In this document: positions 28,031 through 35,598 of the stretch, piece after piece | How the letters are laid out: every line of letters begins with the position of its first letter | Numbering within the stretch: position 1 is the first letter of the stretch | NCBI GenBank assembly: GCA_039193195.1 | Contig: JBCCWS010000005.1 | Span: 1 to 56,171 of the forward strand | DNA length: 56,171 bases | Reading direction: 5' to 3' | Source of the DNA: Pseudomonadota bacterium | Lineage (GTDB): Bacteria > Pseudomonadota > Gammaproteobacteria > Steroidobacterales > JBCBZW01 | Notes under the pieces: generated by a model | Told to the model about the DNA's origin: nothing | Databases searched by the model: none | What the model saw: the letters and a program-made list of their open reading frames with translations, nothing else | Position numbers and translations under genes: made by a program

Positions 28031-28534
28031 ATGGGTTGGAGCCGAAGACATCGTCATCACCACGAGCGGTCACGTTTCCGGGCGGCGCGCGAAGAGCGCT
28101 CCCGCCAGGGTGGCGGCGGCCCGGGGCGAGACGAGCGTCGGGCTTACGGCGACGAGCCGGATCCGCGCCGCCTGTACCGAAACCGTCGTCGTGGCGTGTT
28201 GGCTGGCGTGTGCGCCGGCATTGCCGATCACTTTGGGTTCTCCCTGACGGGCACGCGTATCGTCACGGTGATCGCGGCCTTCGTGCTGATGCCCTGGGTG
28301 GTCCTGGCCTACATCGCCATGTCGATCATGCTGCCGACCACACCGGAGGAGCCCTTGTACCGCGATGAAGATGAGGAGGCCTTTTGGCACTCCGTACGCA
28401 AGTCGCCGATCGCGACCCTGTCGCAGGTACGGCACAAGTTCCGCGAGATGGAAGCGCGCACCCAGCGCCTGGAGCGCTACGTGACGTCCTCACGCTACGG
28501 TGTGGATCGCGAGTTCAGAGAACTAGAACGTTAG
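28031..28534 (+). CDS. pspC: Second PspC-domain protein with basic N-terminus and coiled-coil tail
   Basis: 167 residues from ATG 28031, with GGAGG/AAGGA upstream and 4 bp after the first pspC. The N-terminal 50 residues are very rich in Arg, His and Gly (RRHRHHHERSRF ... RQGGGGPGRDERR). Then comes a full PspC domain (RRLYRNRRRGVLAGVCAGIADHFG, TRIVTVIAAFVLMPWVVLAYIAMSIMLPTTPEEP) and a C-terminal helix (LSQVRHKFREMEARTQRLERYVTSS) like that of canonical PspC. The basic head, able to contact lipids or nucleic acid, is unusual. Confidence 0.88.
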   Translation: MGWSRRHRHHHERSRFRAAREERSRQGGGGPGRDERRAYGDEPDPRRLYRNRRRGVLAGVCAGIADHFGFSLTGTRIVTVIAAFVLMPWVVLAYIAMSIMLPTTPEEPLYRDEDEEAFWHSVRKSPIATLSQVRHKFREMEARTQRLERYVTSSRYGVDREFRELER

Positions 28535-28537
28535 CAA

Positions 28538-28575
28538 AACGCCCACAGGGGGCGTTAACAACAAGGGGGAAACCC
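28538..28575 (+). promoter_or_regulatory. Two tandem hairpins before the psp microprotein
   Basis: AACGCCC (28538-28544) pairs with GGGCGTT (28550-28556) just after the second pspC stop. A smaller GGGG-GAAA-CCCC hairpin follows at about 28565-28575, directly before the AGGAGA ribosome site of the microprotein. They may stabilise mRNA ends, attenuate transcription or gate translation. No T-run follows. Confidence 0.45.
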
Positions 28576-28587
28576 CGAGGAGACAAG

Positions 28588-28668
28588 ATGATCGCCGTTA
28601 TGGCCGTATTGTGTGGGTGTGCCGCGCTCTACAATGCGATGAAGTACCGTTACTGGCGTGACAGTTGA
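28588..28668 (+). CDS. 26-residue membrane microprotein in the psp operon
   Basis: A 26-codon frame from ATG 28588, preceded by GAGGAGA at ideal spacing. It holds one hydrophobic helix (MIAVMAVLCGCAALYNAMKY) with a CGC motif and a polar basic/acidic end (RYWRDS). It sits between the second pspC and the PspB-like gene on the same strand. It is much shorter than E. coli PspD and not obviously homologous to it. Placement, ribosome site and a clean single-TM composition support a real product; expression is unproven. Confidence 0.55.
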   Translation: MIAVMAVLCGCAALYNAMKYRYWRDS

Positions 28669-28693
28669 GACGATCAGGGGAGGAAACGGATAG

Positions 28694-28933
28694 ATGAGCG
28701 TATTTACCATGGTGGTCTGGGTGGTGGCGATTGGCTGCATCACCGGCATGGTCACCGAGTATTTCAAGACCAAGCAGATGCGCGGCGGGCGCGACATGGA
28801 AGATCGAGACCTCATGGAGAAGCTCGATCGCCTGGAGAAGCTCGAAGAACGCGTGCGCGTGCTAGAGACCATCGTGACCGATAAGCGTTATGACCTGCGC
28901 CGGGAGATCGACGATCTCGACCGCGTGAGCTAG
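28694..28933 (+). CDS. PspB-like TM/coiled-coil protein
   Basis: 79 residues from ATG 28694, AGGGGAGG upstream. One N-terminal transmembrane helix (FTMVVWVVAIGCITGMVTEYF) followed by a charged coiled coil (LMEKLDRLEKLEERVRVLETIV) ending DLRREIDDLDRVS. Topology and helix register copy PspB, and LEERVRVLETIV parallels the PspB MESRINTLEAIL. Last gene of the locus, before a strong hairpin. It probably joins the PspB/PspC membrane sensor or replaces PspB in an alternative complex (inference). Confidence 0.75.
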   Translation: MSVFTMVVWVVAIGCITGMVTEYFKTKQMRGGRDMEDRDLMEKLDRLEKLEERVRVLETIVTDKRYDLRREIDDLDRVS

Positions 28934-28967
28934 TTCCCCCCTGCGATACCAAGATCCCCCCGATCGC

Positions 28968-28999
28968 CGCGGCGGGCCTTCCCTAGAGGCCTAGCCGCG
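28968..28999 (+). terminator. Hairpin ending the psp operon
   Basis: CGCGGC (28968-28973) and GGCCT (28975-28979) pair with AGGCC (28987-28991) and GCCGCG (28994-28999) around a 7-nt loop, a strong GC stem with a small internal loop, 35 bp after the last psp stop. There is no T-run, so termination would be Rho-assisted or partial. Confidence 0.5.
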
Positions 29000-29114
29000 C
29001 GCCGGGGTGGCCAAGACCCAATCCCGGGTCGACAAGGCAGTTCAGCTTCGATTAAGCCACCCCTTGCCACACTGGCTCCCGAGTTTCGATTGATTCGACC
29101 AGCGGGAGAGCACA

Positions 29115-29960
29115 GTGAAACGCTTCCTAGGTACTGCGGTAGCCGCCTGGCTGGCCGCTTCTATCCCCGCCCTCGAGGCGGCGGCCTTCAGCGGCGACGT
29201 CGACATCGACGTGATCAGCCCCGAGGGCTACGTCCATACGCTCTACCACGCGGAGGAGCCTCGCTACGCTAGCACTAGCCGCCGTGGCGACGGTGCTCTG
29301 CGCGCTTGGTTGGAAGCCAAACCCGGTGAGCCCTACGCGCTGCGAGTACGCAACCGCACCGGTCGCCGCGTGGGCGTGGTGCTCGCCGTGGACGGGCGTA
29401 ACATCATCAGCGCCAAGCGCTCTAACCTGTCGCGGTCTGAGGCCATGTACGTGCTGGAGCCCTACCAGAGCGCGGTCTACGAGGGCTGGCGTACAGGCCG
29501 CAATCGAGTGAACGAGTTCTACTTCACTCGTGAGCAGCACTCTTATGCAGCGGCTTTCGAGGACTACTCGGCCATGGGCCTGATCAGCGCCGCCGTTTAC
29601 CGCGATGCTGCGCCCCGTTATCGCGATCCCGATTACTACGCGGACAGCAAGCGTGCGCCGGGCGCCGGCAAGCAAAACGCGCAGCCGCAGGGTAAGGCTG
29701 GCACGGGCTTTGGCGATGAGCGTTACTCACCGTCACGCCAGGTGGCCTTCGACGCGCAGCGCTCGCCGTCCTCGGTGATGCTCGTGCGCTACGAGTGGCG
29801 CGAGACCCTCTGCGAGATGGGCATCATGCGCTGCGCCCGCTACGGGGATAGCGATCGCAACCGGCTGTGGGACCGTCGCTACGACACCGCGCCCGGCGGC
29901 TTCGCGCCCTACCCGCCGAGCCGTCGCTACGACCATCAGCGCAGTCGCTGGTGGCGCTAG
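29115..29960 (+). CDS. Secreted protein of unknown function
   Basis: 281 residues from GTG 29115, with GGGAG upstream. A signal peptide is clear (MKRFLGTAVAAWLAASIPALEAAAF). The mature part has an N-terminal beta-rich module (GEPYALRVRNRTGRRVGVVLAVDGRNIISAKRSNL, then MYVLEPYQSAVYEGWRTG) recurring in uncharacterised proteobacterial exported proteins. A low-complexity Gly/Arg/Tyr stretch and a C-terminal part (MLVRYEWRETLCEMGIMRC) with a close Cys pair follow. Monocistronic between the psp hairpin and gshA. I do not recognise a function; an envelope or surface-binding role is possible. Confidence 0.75.
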   Translation: MKRFLGTAVAAWLAASIPALEAAAFSGDVDIDVISPEGYVHTLYHAEEPRYASTSRRGDGALRAWLEAKPGEPYALRVRNRTGRRVGVVLAVDGRNIISAKRSNLSRSEAMYVLEPYQSAVYEGWRTGRNRVNEFYFTREQHSYAAAFEDYSAMGLISAAVYRDAAPRYRDPDYYADSKRAPGAGKQNAQPQGKAGTGFGDERYSPSRQVAFDAQRSPSSVMLVRYEWRETLCEMGIMRCARYGDSDRNRLWDRRYDTAPGGFAPYPPSRRYDHQRSRWWR

Positions 29961-30160
29961 GTGAGCCTCCCTATCACGTGCGGTTCGGAGGTCTTCGAAG
30001 CAATGGCTGGGGCCGTCCGTGGACACTGCCGCGGGCGGCCCTTCTCGTTTGCCTTGCGCAGGATCGGGCGCCTTGCCGGCCCGACCTTGCGCCCTGCCAG
30101 GGCATACGCGATATTGCGCGACTGACCCGCACTGACGCGGCCTTGCGCCCGAGAACGCCC

Positions 30161-31756
30161 TTGCAACTCGACTATCAGGATCGCCTCGACCGTTTGCGGT
30201 CGCGCGCCGGCGATAGCGCCCTGCGCACCCCGACGATGGGCGTCGAGCGCGAGTGCCTGCGGGTGGACCCGCAAGGATGCATCGCCAAGTCGCCGCACCC
30301 GCAGGCCTTGGGAGCCGCGCTCACCAACCCCTTCGTCACCACCGATTACTCCGAAGCCCTGCTTGAGCTGATCACGCCACCCTGCCGTGGTGCTGGCCCC
30401 ACCTTTGAGTTCTTGACCGACATCCACCAGTTCGTGGATTCGCACCTTGAGGAGGGTGAAGCGCTTTGGTCGAGCAGCATGCCTTGCGTGCTGAACGGCG
30501 ATGAGGACGTGCCAATCGCTCACTACGGCACCTCCAACGTGGGCATGATGAAGCGTATCTATCGCGTGGGCCTCGGTTATCGCTACGGCCGCACCATGCA
30601 GGCCATCGCCGGCGTGCACTTCAATTACTCCCCGCCGCCGGCGGTGTGGAGCGCGTGGTTCGGCGACGACAATCTCAGCGAGCGACAGCGACAGATCTCC
30701 GCGTCCTTGCTCGGCATGGTGCGCAACCTGCGTCGCTACGGCTGGCTGATGCTCTACCTCTACGGCGCATCGCCCGCCGTGTGTCGCACGTTTTTCGGCG
30801 CGCGCGCGGACGGCCTTACGCGCCTCGGGCTCGAGCGCATGGACGAGTACACCGCGTTCTTGCCCTACGCCACGTCTTTACGCATGAGCGACCTCGGCTA
30901 CAGCAACAAGGCGCAGGCGAGCGTGCAGGTGTCGGCGAACTCCCTCGATGAGTACATCGAGGGGCTGACCCACGCGATCACCACGCCGTGGCCGGCCTAC
31001 GAGGAGATAGGTGTTCGCGTCGACGGCGAGTATCGCCAGCTCAATGCCAACCTGCTGCAGATCGAAAACGAGTACTACAGCCTGGTGCGGCCGAAGCGGG
31101 TGGCGCAGTCCGGGGAGTCCCCCATGCAGGCCTTGCGCCGCGGAGGCGTCGAGTACGTCGAACTGCGCGCCCTGGATGTGGACCCCTTTGCGCCGGCAGG
31201 CGTGAGCGAAGAACAGCTGCTCGTGCTCGAGGCGTTCATGCTGTTCTGTCTCACCGTCGATAGCCCGCCGATCAGTGAACAGGAAGCGAAGGGCATCGGT
31301 AGCAACACGCGTCTCGTGGCGAGGCGCGGGCGCGAGCCGGAGCTGAAACTGCACCAGGCGGATGGCGGCGAGGTCTTGCTACGGGATGAGGCCCTGCGCC
31401 TGGTGGACGGCATGCTGTCGCTTTGCGATGAGGTCTTCGCCGGGGCGGGCGCCGATGTGCGCCAGGCCCTCAGCCGTCAGCGCTGCGCCGTGATCGAGCC
31501 CTCGCTTACGCCGTCGGCGCGGCTGCTGGAGGAGATGGGCACGCGCCAAGAGAGCCTCATTGAGTCGGCACTACGGCTGTCCGCGTGGCATCGCGAGGCC
31601 CTGCGCGGGCGCGGCGCGCTGACGCCGGCGATGTTGGCTGTGCTCGAGCACGAGGTGCGACGCTCGCACAAGCGCCAGCGGGAGATTGAGGCGACCGACC
31701 AGCTGTCCTTCGAGCAGTACCTGCACAACTACTACCGCCAGACGCGTCGCCGCTGA
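30161..31756 (+). CDS. gshA: Glutamate-cysteine ligase
   Basis: 531 residues from TTG 30161 (QLDYQDRLDRLRSRAG), close to the usual 518-530 length; the frame stays open upstream to 29867, but that part overlaps the previous gene and is not GshA-like. ATP-grasp-unrelated GCS family (proteobacterial type 1): the signature RTPTMGVERECLRVDPQG, TTDYSEALLELITPP, YGTSNVGMMKRIYRVGL, GVHFNYS, QENEYYS-like segment (LLQIENEYYSLVRPKR) and VEYVELRALDVDPFAP are present. It makes gamma-glutamylcysteine, the first step to glutathione. The start codon is uncertain. A tandem hairpin terminator follows. Confidence 0.95.
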   Translation: MQLDYQDRLDRLRSRAGDSALRTPTMGVERECLRVDPQGCIAKSPHPQALGAALTNPFVTTDYSEALLELITPPCRGAGPTFEFLTDIHQFVDSHLEEGEALWSSSMPCVLNGDEDVPIAHYGTSNVGMMKRIYRVGLGYRYGRTMQAIAGVHFNYSPPPAVWSAWFGDDNLSERQRQISASLLGMVRNLRRYGWLMLYLYGASPAVCRTFFGARADGLTRLGLERMDEYTAFLPYATSLRMSDLGYSNKAQASVQVSANSLDEYIEGLTHAITTPWPAYEEIGVRVDGEYRQLNANLLQIENEYYSLVRPKRVAQSGESPMQALRRGGVEYVELRALDVDPFAPAGVSEEQLLVLEAFMLFCLTVDSPPISEQEAKGIGSNTRLVARRGREPELKLHQADGGEVLLRDEALRLVDGMLSLCDEVFAGAGADVRQALSRQRCAVIEPSLTPSARLLEEMGTRQESLIESALRLSAWHREALRGRGALTPAMLAVLEHEVRRSHKRQREIEATDQLSFEQYLHNYYRQTRRR

Positions 31757-31767
31757 TCTGGGCGGGG

Positions 31768-31812
31768 GCGCCTTTCGAGGCGCGGAAAAAGAAAAACCCC
31801 GCCGAGGCGGGG
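31768..31812 (+). terminator. Tandem hairpin terminator after gshA
   Basis: First hairpin GCGCCT-TTCG-AGGCGC (31768-31783, UUCG tetraloop), then CCCCGCC-GA-GGCGGGG (31797-31812), preceded by an A-rich stretch and followed by pyrimidine-rich sequence with several short T-runs. The second is the better intrinsic terminator. The A-tract before it would also serve the opposite strand. Confidence 0.75.
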
Positions 31813-32380
31813 TCCAGTCATTCTTCTTATTGTCTTTCTTTTTGTTCTTGAAACTCTTCTTGTTATTGCGAGCGGCGCGACTATCTTCTTGTTGGTCTTC
31901 GTCGATCCGCTGACTGTCTCACCCATTCTTCCGTGGCGGTAGCAGCCAACCCGGTCCCTTCAGCCTCCTGCTGTCCGACCGAGTCGCGCCAGACGATGCA
32001 ACTGCGGTGCCATTTATTGTATCTGACTGATATAGATCGCTTTACCGGGTGATAGTGCCGCCCTATCTGCATCCCTTTGGAGTGCTTGTAAAGAATGCCG
32101 ACGACTGATTGGGGCGCGATGAGCGGGCGCTATTTAAGGTAAATATTTCCCAAAAATTCAGCGAGTTGAGGGGAAGGTATGAGGATGACGCGCTTGCCTG
32201 ATCGGGCATTCACAACCGACTGCAAGGGCCTGCTCCGCCGTGGTGCAGCCATCGTGCGTCATCGTTGGCGTAAATAATCCCGACGTTAAGTGCGACCTTG
32301 CCGAGCGGTCGGCTAGCGGATTGCTGCCTCTGCGCGGCGTTCGTAGCATGAGGGCCTCCGTCCATCCGGTGAGCTAGCTG
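31813..32380. other. Intergenic region with pyrimidine tract and AT-rich leader
   Basis: From 31813 to about 31900 the plus strand is strikingly T/C-rich (repeated CTTCTT and TCTTGTT), unlike the rest of the window. From about 32090 to 32160 it is AT-rich (TTTAAGGTAAATATTTCCC), promoter-like. A 32-codon frame lies at 32179-32277 and is listed separately. No larger gene seen. Confidence 0.45.
32179..32277 (+). CDS. Candidate 32-residue small protein
   Basis: ATG 32179 follows GAGGGGAAGG at good spacing and an AT-rich leader; it ends at TAA 32275-32277. The product would be very basic (MRMTRLPDRAF ... CKGLLRRGAAIVRHRWRK). No family recognised. It could be a leader peptide for the peptidase gene 100 bp downstream or a chance frame, and only the ribosome site argues for it. 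Confidence 0.25.
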   Translation: MRMTRLPDRAFTTDCKGLLRRGAAIVRHRWRK

Positions 32381-34366
32381 ATGACACCTCCCACCAAGAC
32401 CATTTCTCCCTGGGCCTCAGTGCTCTTTCTGCTGTCGATCCTCACGGTCGAGGCGACCTTCGCTGTCGAGCGCCTGGAAGAGGGCAATCGCGTGACCGAG
32501 TCCATTCCGCCGATACCGGCCGAAGTGGGCGAGCGCTTGCGCCAATACCAAAACACTCGGTCCGCGGGTCTGGTCGGTTGGGTGGCACTTGGCGAGGACG
32601 GCTACGGCCTGATGATCAGCACCCGTTTCGGCGAGACGGGTCAGCTGCACGTGGTGGACCACCCGGGCGGCACGCGTCGCCAGATCACCTTTTTCGACGA
32701 GCCCGTCGCGGGTGCTAGCCTCTCGCCGAACGGCCGCTCGGTCTTGCTGACAAAAGATATCGGCGGCAATGAGTTTTATCAGGTGTACTCGCTAGACCCG
32801 AGCACCGGGCGCAGCGCATTGCTGACCGACGGCGAGTCGCGCCACGGTGCCGTCCAGTTCACCAACGACGGGGCACGCTACGCTTACTATACGACGGCCC
32901 GCAACGGACGCGATTGGGATATCCACCTCGCGGACCTCGCCACAGGCGAGGACCGAGCCATCCTGGAGCGCGAGGGCACCTGGTTTCCCTACGACTTCGA
33001 TCCCACAGACGAGAAGCTCCTGGTCGGTCAGTACGTCTCCATCACCGAGTCTCGCGCCCTGGCGATCGACCTCGCCACAGGCCTCAGCACCCCGATCGCC
33101 CCAAGTGAGGAGGCCACCTCCATCGGCCAAGCCATGTGGACGGCGAACGGACGCGTACTCCTCACCTCGGACGCGGACAGCGAGGTACGCCGCCTGCGCC
33201 TGTACGATCCAGTCACTGGTGGCGAGCGTACCCTGAGCGACGACATCGCCTGGGACGTCACTGGCATGGCCCTCGACCCCAAGCGGGAGCGCTTGGCCTT
33301 CGTGGTCAACGAGGACGGCATCGACCGCCTTTACCTGCTCGACCTCGCCACCCTGACGCGACAGGCCATCACCCAGCTGCCCACAGGCACCGTGGACAAC
33401 ATGGTGTTCGACCCGACAGGTCAGCGGCTGGCCTTGCAAATCAACACGGCGAAGTCGCCGAGCGATGTCTACGTGCTCGCGCTGGCTTCCGGGCAGGTGA
33501 CCCAGTGGACGTTCAGCGAAGTGGGTGGCCTCGATCCGGAGGGTTTCGTGGCGCCGAGGCTCGTGCGCTTCCCCACCTTCGACAAGGTGGGCGATTCGCC
33601 GCGGACGATTCCCGCCTTTTACTACCGTCCGCCCGGCGACGGCCCGTTTCCCGTGCTCATCTCCATTCACGGTGGCCCCGAAGGGCAGTATCGGCCGCGC
33701 TTCTCATCGACCTTCCAATACTTTGTGAATGAGTTAGGAATGGCTGTAGTAGCGCCCAACGTGCGCGGCTCCTCGGGCTACGGCAAGACCTACGTAAAGC
33801 TCGACAACGGCTACCTGCGTGAAGACTCCGTGAAGGACATTGGTGCATTGCTAGACTGGGTGGCTGCTCAGCCCGAGCTCGACAGTGCACGCGTGGCCGT
33901 TCGCGGGGGCTCCTACGGGGGCTACATGAGCCTCGCTTCGATGATCCACTACAATGATCGCCTGGCCTGCGGCGTCGACGTAGTGGGCATCAGCAACTTC
34001 GTGACCTTCCTCGAAAACACCAAACCCTACCGCCAAGATCTACGCCGCCCCGAGTACGGTGACGAGCGTGACCCCAAGATGCGGGCATTCCTAGAACGCA
34101 TCTCGCCGACAGCGCGGGCGCAGGAGATCACCCGGCCCATGTACATTGCCCAGGGCCTCAACGACCCGCGGGTGCCCGCCAGTGAGTCGGAGCAGATGCT
34201 AGAGCGCATCCGCTCAAACGGCCAGGAGGTCTGGTACTTCCTGGCCAAGGACGAAGGCCATGGCTTTAAGAAGAAGCGCAACCGCGACTTCTACCTAGCC
34301 TCGCAGGCGTACTTCCTGGAGCGCTGCCTGCTCGGCTCTGCCAGCTCGGCGCAAGCAGCGCGCTGA
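32381..34366 (+). CDS. S9-family prolyl oligopeptidase, exported
   Basis: 661 residues. An N-terminal signal peptide (WASVLFLLSILTVEATFA) is followed by a seven-bladed beta-propeller of TolB/WD-like repeats (SLSPNGRSVLLTKD, VQFTNDGARYAYYTTA, MALDPKRERLAFVVNEDG). The C-terminal alpha/beta-hydrolase domain has catalytic S511 (RGGSYGGYMSL), D595 (GLNDPRVPASES) and H627 (DEGHGFKKKRN), and the oxyanion-side HGGPEGQYRP. It cleaves short peptides, usually after Pro or Ala, probably in the periplasm. Monocistronic, converging on the AhpD-like gene. Confidence 0.93.
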   Translation: MTPPTKTISPWASVLFLLSILTVEATFAVERLEEGNRVTESIPPIPAEVGERLRQYQNTRSAGLVGWVALGEDGYGLMISTRFGETGQLHVVDHPGGTRRQITFFDEPVAGASLSPNGRSVLLTKDIGGNEFYQVYSLDPSTGRSALLTDGESRHGAVQFTNDGARYAYYTTARNGRDWDIHLADLATGEDRAILEREGTWFPYDFDPTDEKLLVGQYVSITESRALAIDLATGLSTPIAPSEEATSIGQAMWTANGRVLLTSDADSEVRRLRLYDPVTGGERTLSDDIAWDVTGMALDPKRERLAFVVNEDGIDRLYLLDLATLTRQAITQLPTGTVDNMVFDPTGQRLALQINTAKSPSDVYVLALASGQVTQWTFSEVGGLDPEGFVAPRLVRFPTFDKVGDSPRTIPAFYYRPPGDGPFPVLISIHGGPEGQYRPRFSSTFQYFVNELGMAVVAPNVRGSSGYGKTYVKLDNGYLREDSVKDIGALLDWVAAQPELDSARVAVRGGSYGGYMSLASMIHYNDRLACGVDVVGISNFVTFLENTKPYRQDLRRPEYGDERDPKMRAFLERISPTARAQEITRPMYIAQGLNDPRVPASESEQMLERIRSNGQEVWYFLAKDEGHGFKKKRNRDFYLASQAYFLERCLLGSASSAQAAR

Positions 34367-34379
34367 CCGCGGGGCGGGT

Positions 34380-34979
34380 TTAGTCCGCGATGTGCTTGCC
34401 GCCGGTCCAGGTCGTCTTGCCCTTGAGTAGGCGATCGCCGAGGGATTTGGGGCCGTCTTCGAGGTCCGTTGCCATGCTGTCGTTCCAGCGATTAAGAAAA
34501 CCGTAAAGACAGATGGCGGCGAGCATCTCGACGATCTGATCGTCATCCCAGTGCTCGCGTAGGGGCTCCATCACCGACTCGTCCACGCCGTTGGGCACGG
34601 CGCCCGCGGCCATCGCGTAGTCGAGAGCGGCGCGTTCGGCCTGGGAGTAGAGCGGGCTCGTGCGGTACTCCCACACGGCCGCCACCTTTTCCTCCGAGAT
34701 GCCCTTCAGGCCCGCGGCAATCAGCGAGTGCGCCTCACAGTATTGGCAGCCGGCTGCGTGAGAGGCCATGTGTGCGAGGAGGCGTTTGAAGCCTGGATCG
34801 ACCGTTCCCGAAGGATCCATCACGGCGCGAGTGAGGTCGCCAAACCCCTTTACGATGGCGGGGCGGCGCTGCATGGTCAGGAGGCTGTTCGGGACGAAGC
34901 CGAGGATGGTCACGAAGTGGTCGAACTCGTCGGCCAGCTCCGGGGTGGTGTCGGCGGGGAGGGGCTTCATGTGTGCCAT
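34380..34979 (-). CDS. Carboxymuconolactone decarboxylase/AhpD-like protein
   Basis: 199 residues from ATG 34979 (MAHMKPLPADTTPE) with GGAG upstream. Helical CMD-family fold with the redox motif C-x2-C in HAAGCQYCEAHSLIAAG, characteristic of peroxidase-related alkylhydroperoxidases rather than true decarboxylases. The second half (NGVDESVMEPLREHWDDDQIVEMLAAICLYGFLNRWNDSMAT) is the usual partner segment. Probable thiol peroxidase activity in the cytoplasm. It lies at the end of a run of minus-strand genes after the Nudix gene. Confidence 0.87.
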   Translation of the reverse strand: MAHMKPLPADTTPELADEFDHFVTILGFVPNSLLTMQRRPAIVKGFGDLTRAVMDPSGTVDPGFKRLLAHMASHAAGCQYCEAHSLIAAGLKGISEEKVAAVWEYRTSPLYSQAERAALDYAMAAGAVPNGVDESVMEPLREHWDDDQIVEMLAAICLYGFLNRWNDSMATDLEDGPKSLGDRLLKGKTTWTGGKHIAD

Positions 34980-35058
34980 CGTCGTGCGGCTCCTGCGTTG
35001 GCTGCGGTTGCGGGGGCCGGGAGTGTAGCAGTCGGGGCGTTCCCTCCCTAGGCGCCCT

Positions 35059-35598
35059 CTAGATGTCTTCGGTCTGGCGCCAGGCGTGGGCGCGCAGCAG
35101 AGCGATGACGGTTTTGGCGTCGCTGATCTCGCCGTGCAGGGCACGCTCCACGGCGTCCTCGAGCGCTAGCCAATGCACTTCCATCACCTCGCCGGGTTCG
35201 GGGTGGCGTTCGCCCTGCTCGAGATCGCGCGCGAGATAGAGGTGAATCACCTCCGTGAAGATGCCCGGCGAGCTGTGCACAGCGCCCAAGGACTGCCAGT
35301 GGCGCGCGCGCAGGCCAGTCTCTTCGGCGAGTTCCAGGCGTGCCGTGCGATCGGGATCGCCGTGCTCCAGCTTGCCGGCCGGCACTTCCCACAGCCAGGC
35401 GTCCGCCACGGGGCGGTACTGGCGGACGAGGCAGACGCGCTCCTGATCATCGAGGGCTACCACGCCGGCGCCGCCCGGGTGGTGAACGACCTCGAAGGGG
35501 ATCACTTGCCCGTCCGGCATCTGCGCGTCTTCGAGGACCACCTTGACGATCGCGCCCTCGAAGGCGGTGTGCGGGCCGCGACGCGGCGGTTCGCTCAC
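35059..35598 (-). CDS. ADP-ribose pyrophosphatase-like Nudix hydrolase
   Basis: 179 residues, GTG start in a GTGA overlap with the upstream DUF2914 gene. Nudix fold with the ADP-ribose/NDP-sugar type layout (VCLVRQYRPVADAWLWEVPAGKLEHG). The Nudix box reads GKLEHGDPDRTARLELAEETGL: the helix Glu residues that bind metal remain, but the first Glu is Asp, the Arg before the next Glu is Leu, and the loop is one residue shorter than the consensus. It probably hydrolyses ADP-ribose or a related nucleotide sugar, possibly with altered activity. Confidence 0.88.
   Translation of the reverse strand: MSEPPRRGPHTAFEGAIVKVVLEDAQMPDGQVIPFEVVHHPGGAGVVALDDQERVCLVRQYRPVADAWLWEVPAGKLEHGDPDRTARLELAEETGLRARHWQSLGAVHSSPGIFTEVIHLYLARDLEQGERHPEPGEVMEVHWLALEDAVERALHGEISDAKTVIALLRAHAWRQTEDI

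Noticed and set aside
29867-30160. Upstream extension of the gshA frame
   Set aside because: It overlaps the secreted protein gene and its sequence is not GshA-like; TTG 30161 gives the family length.
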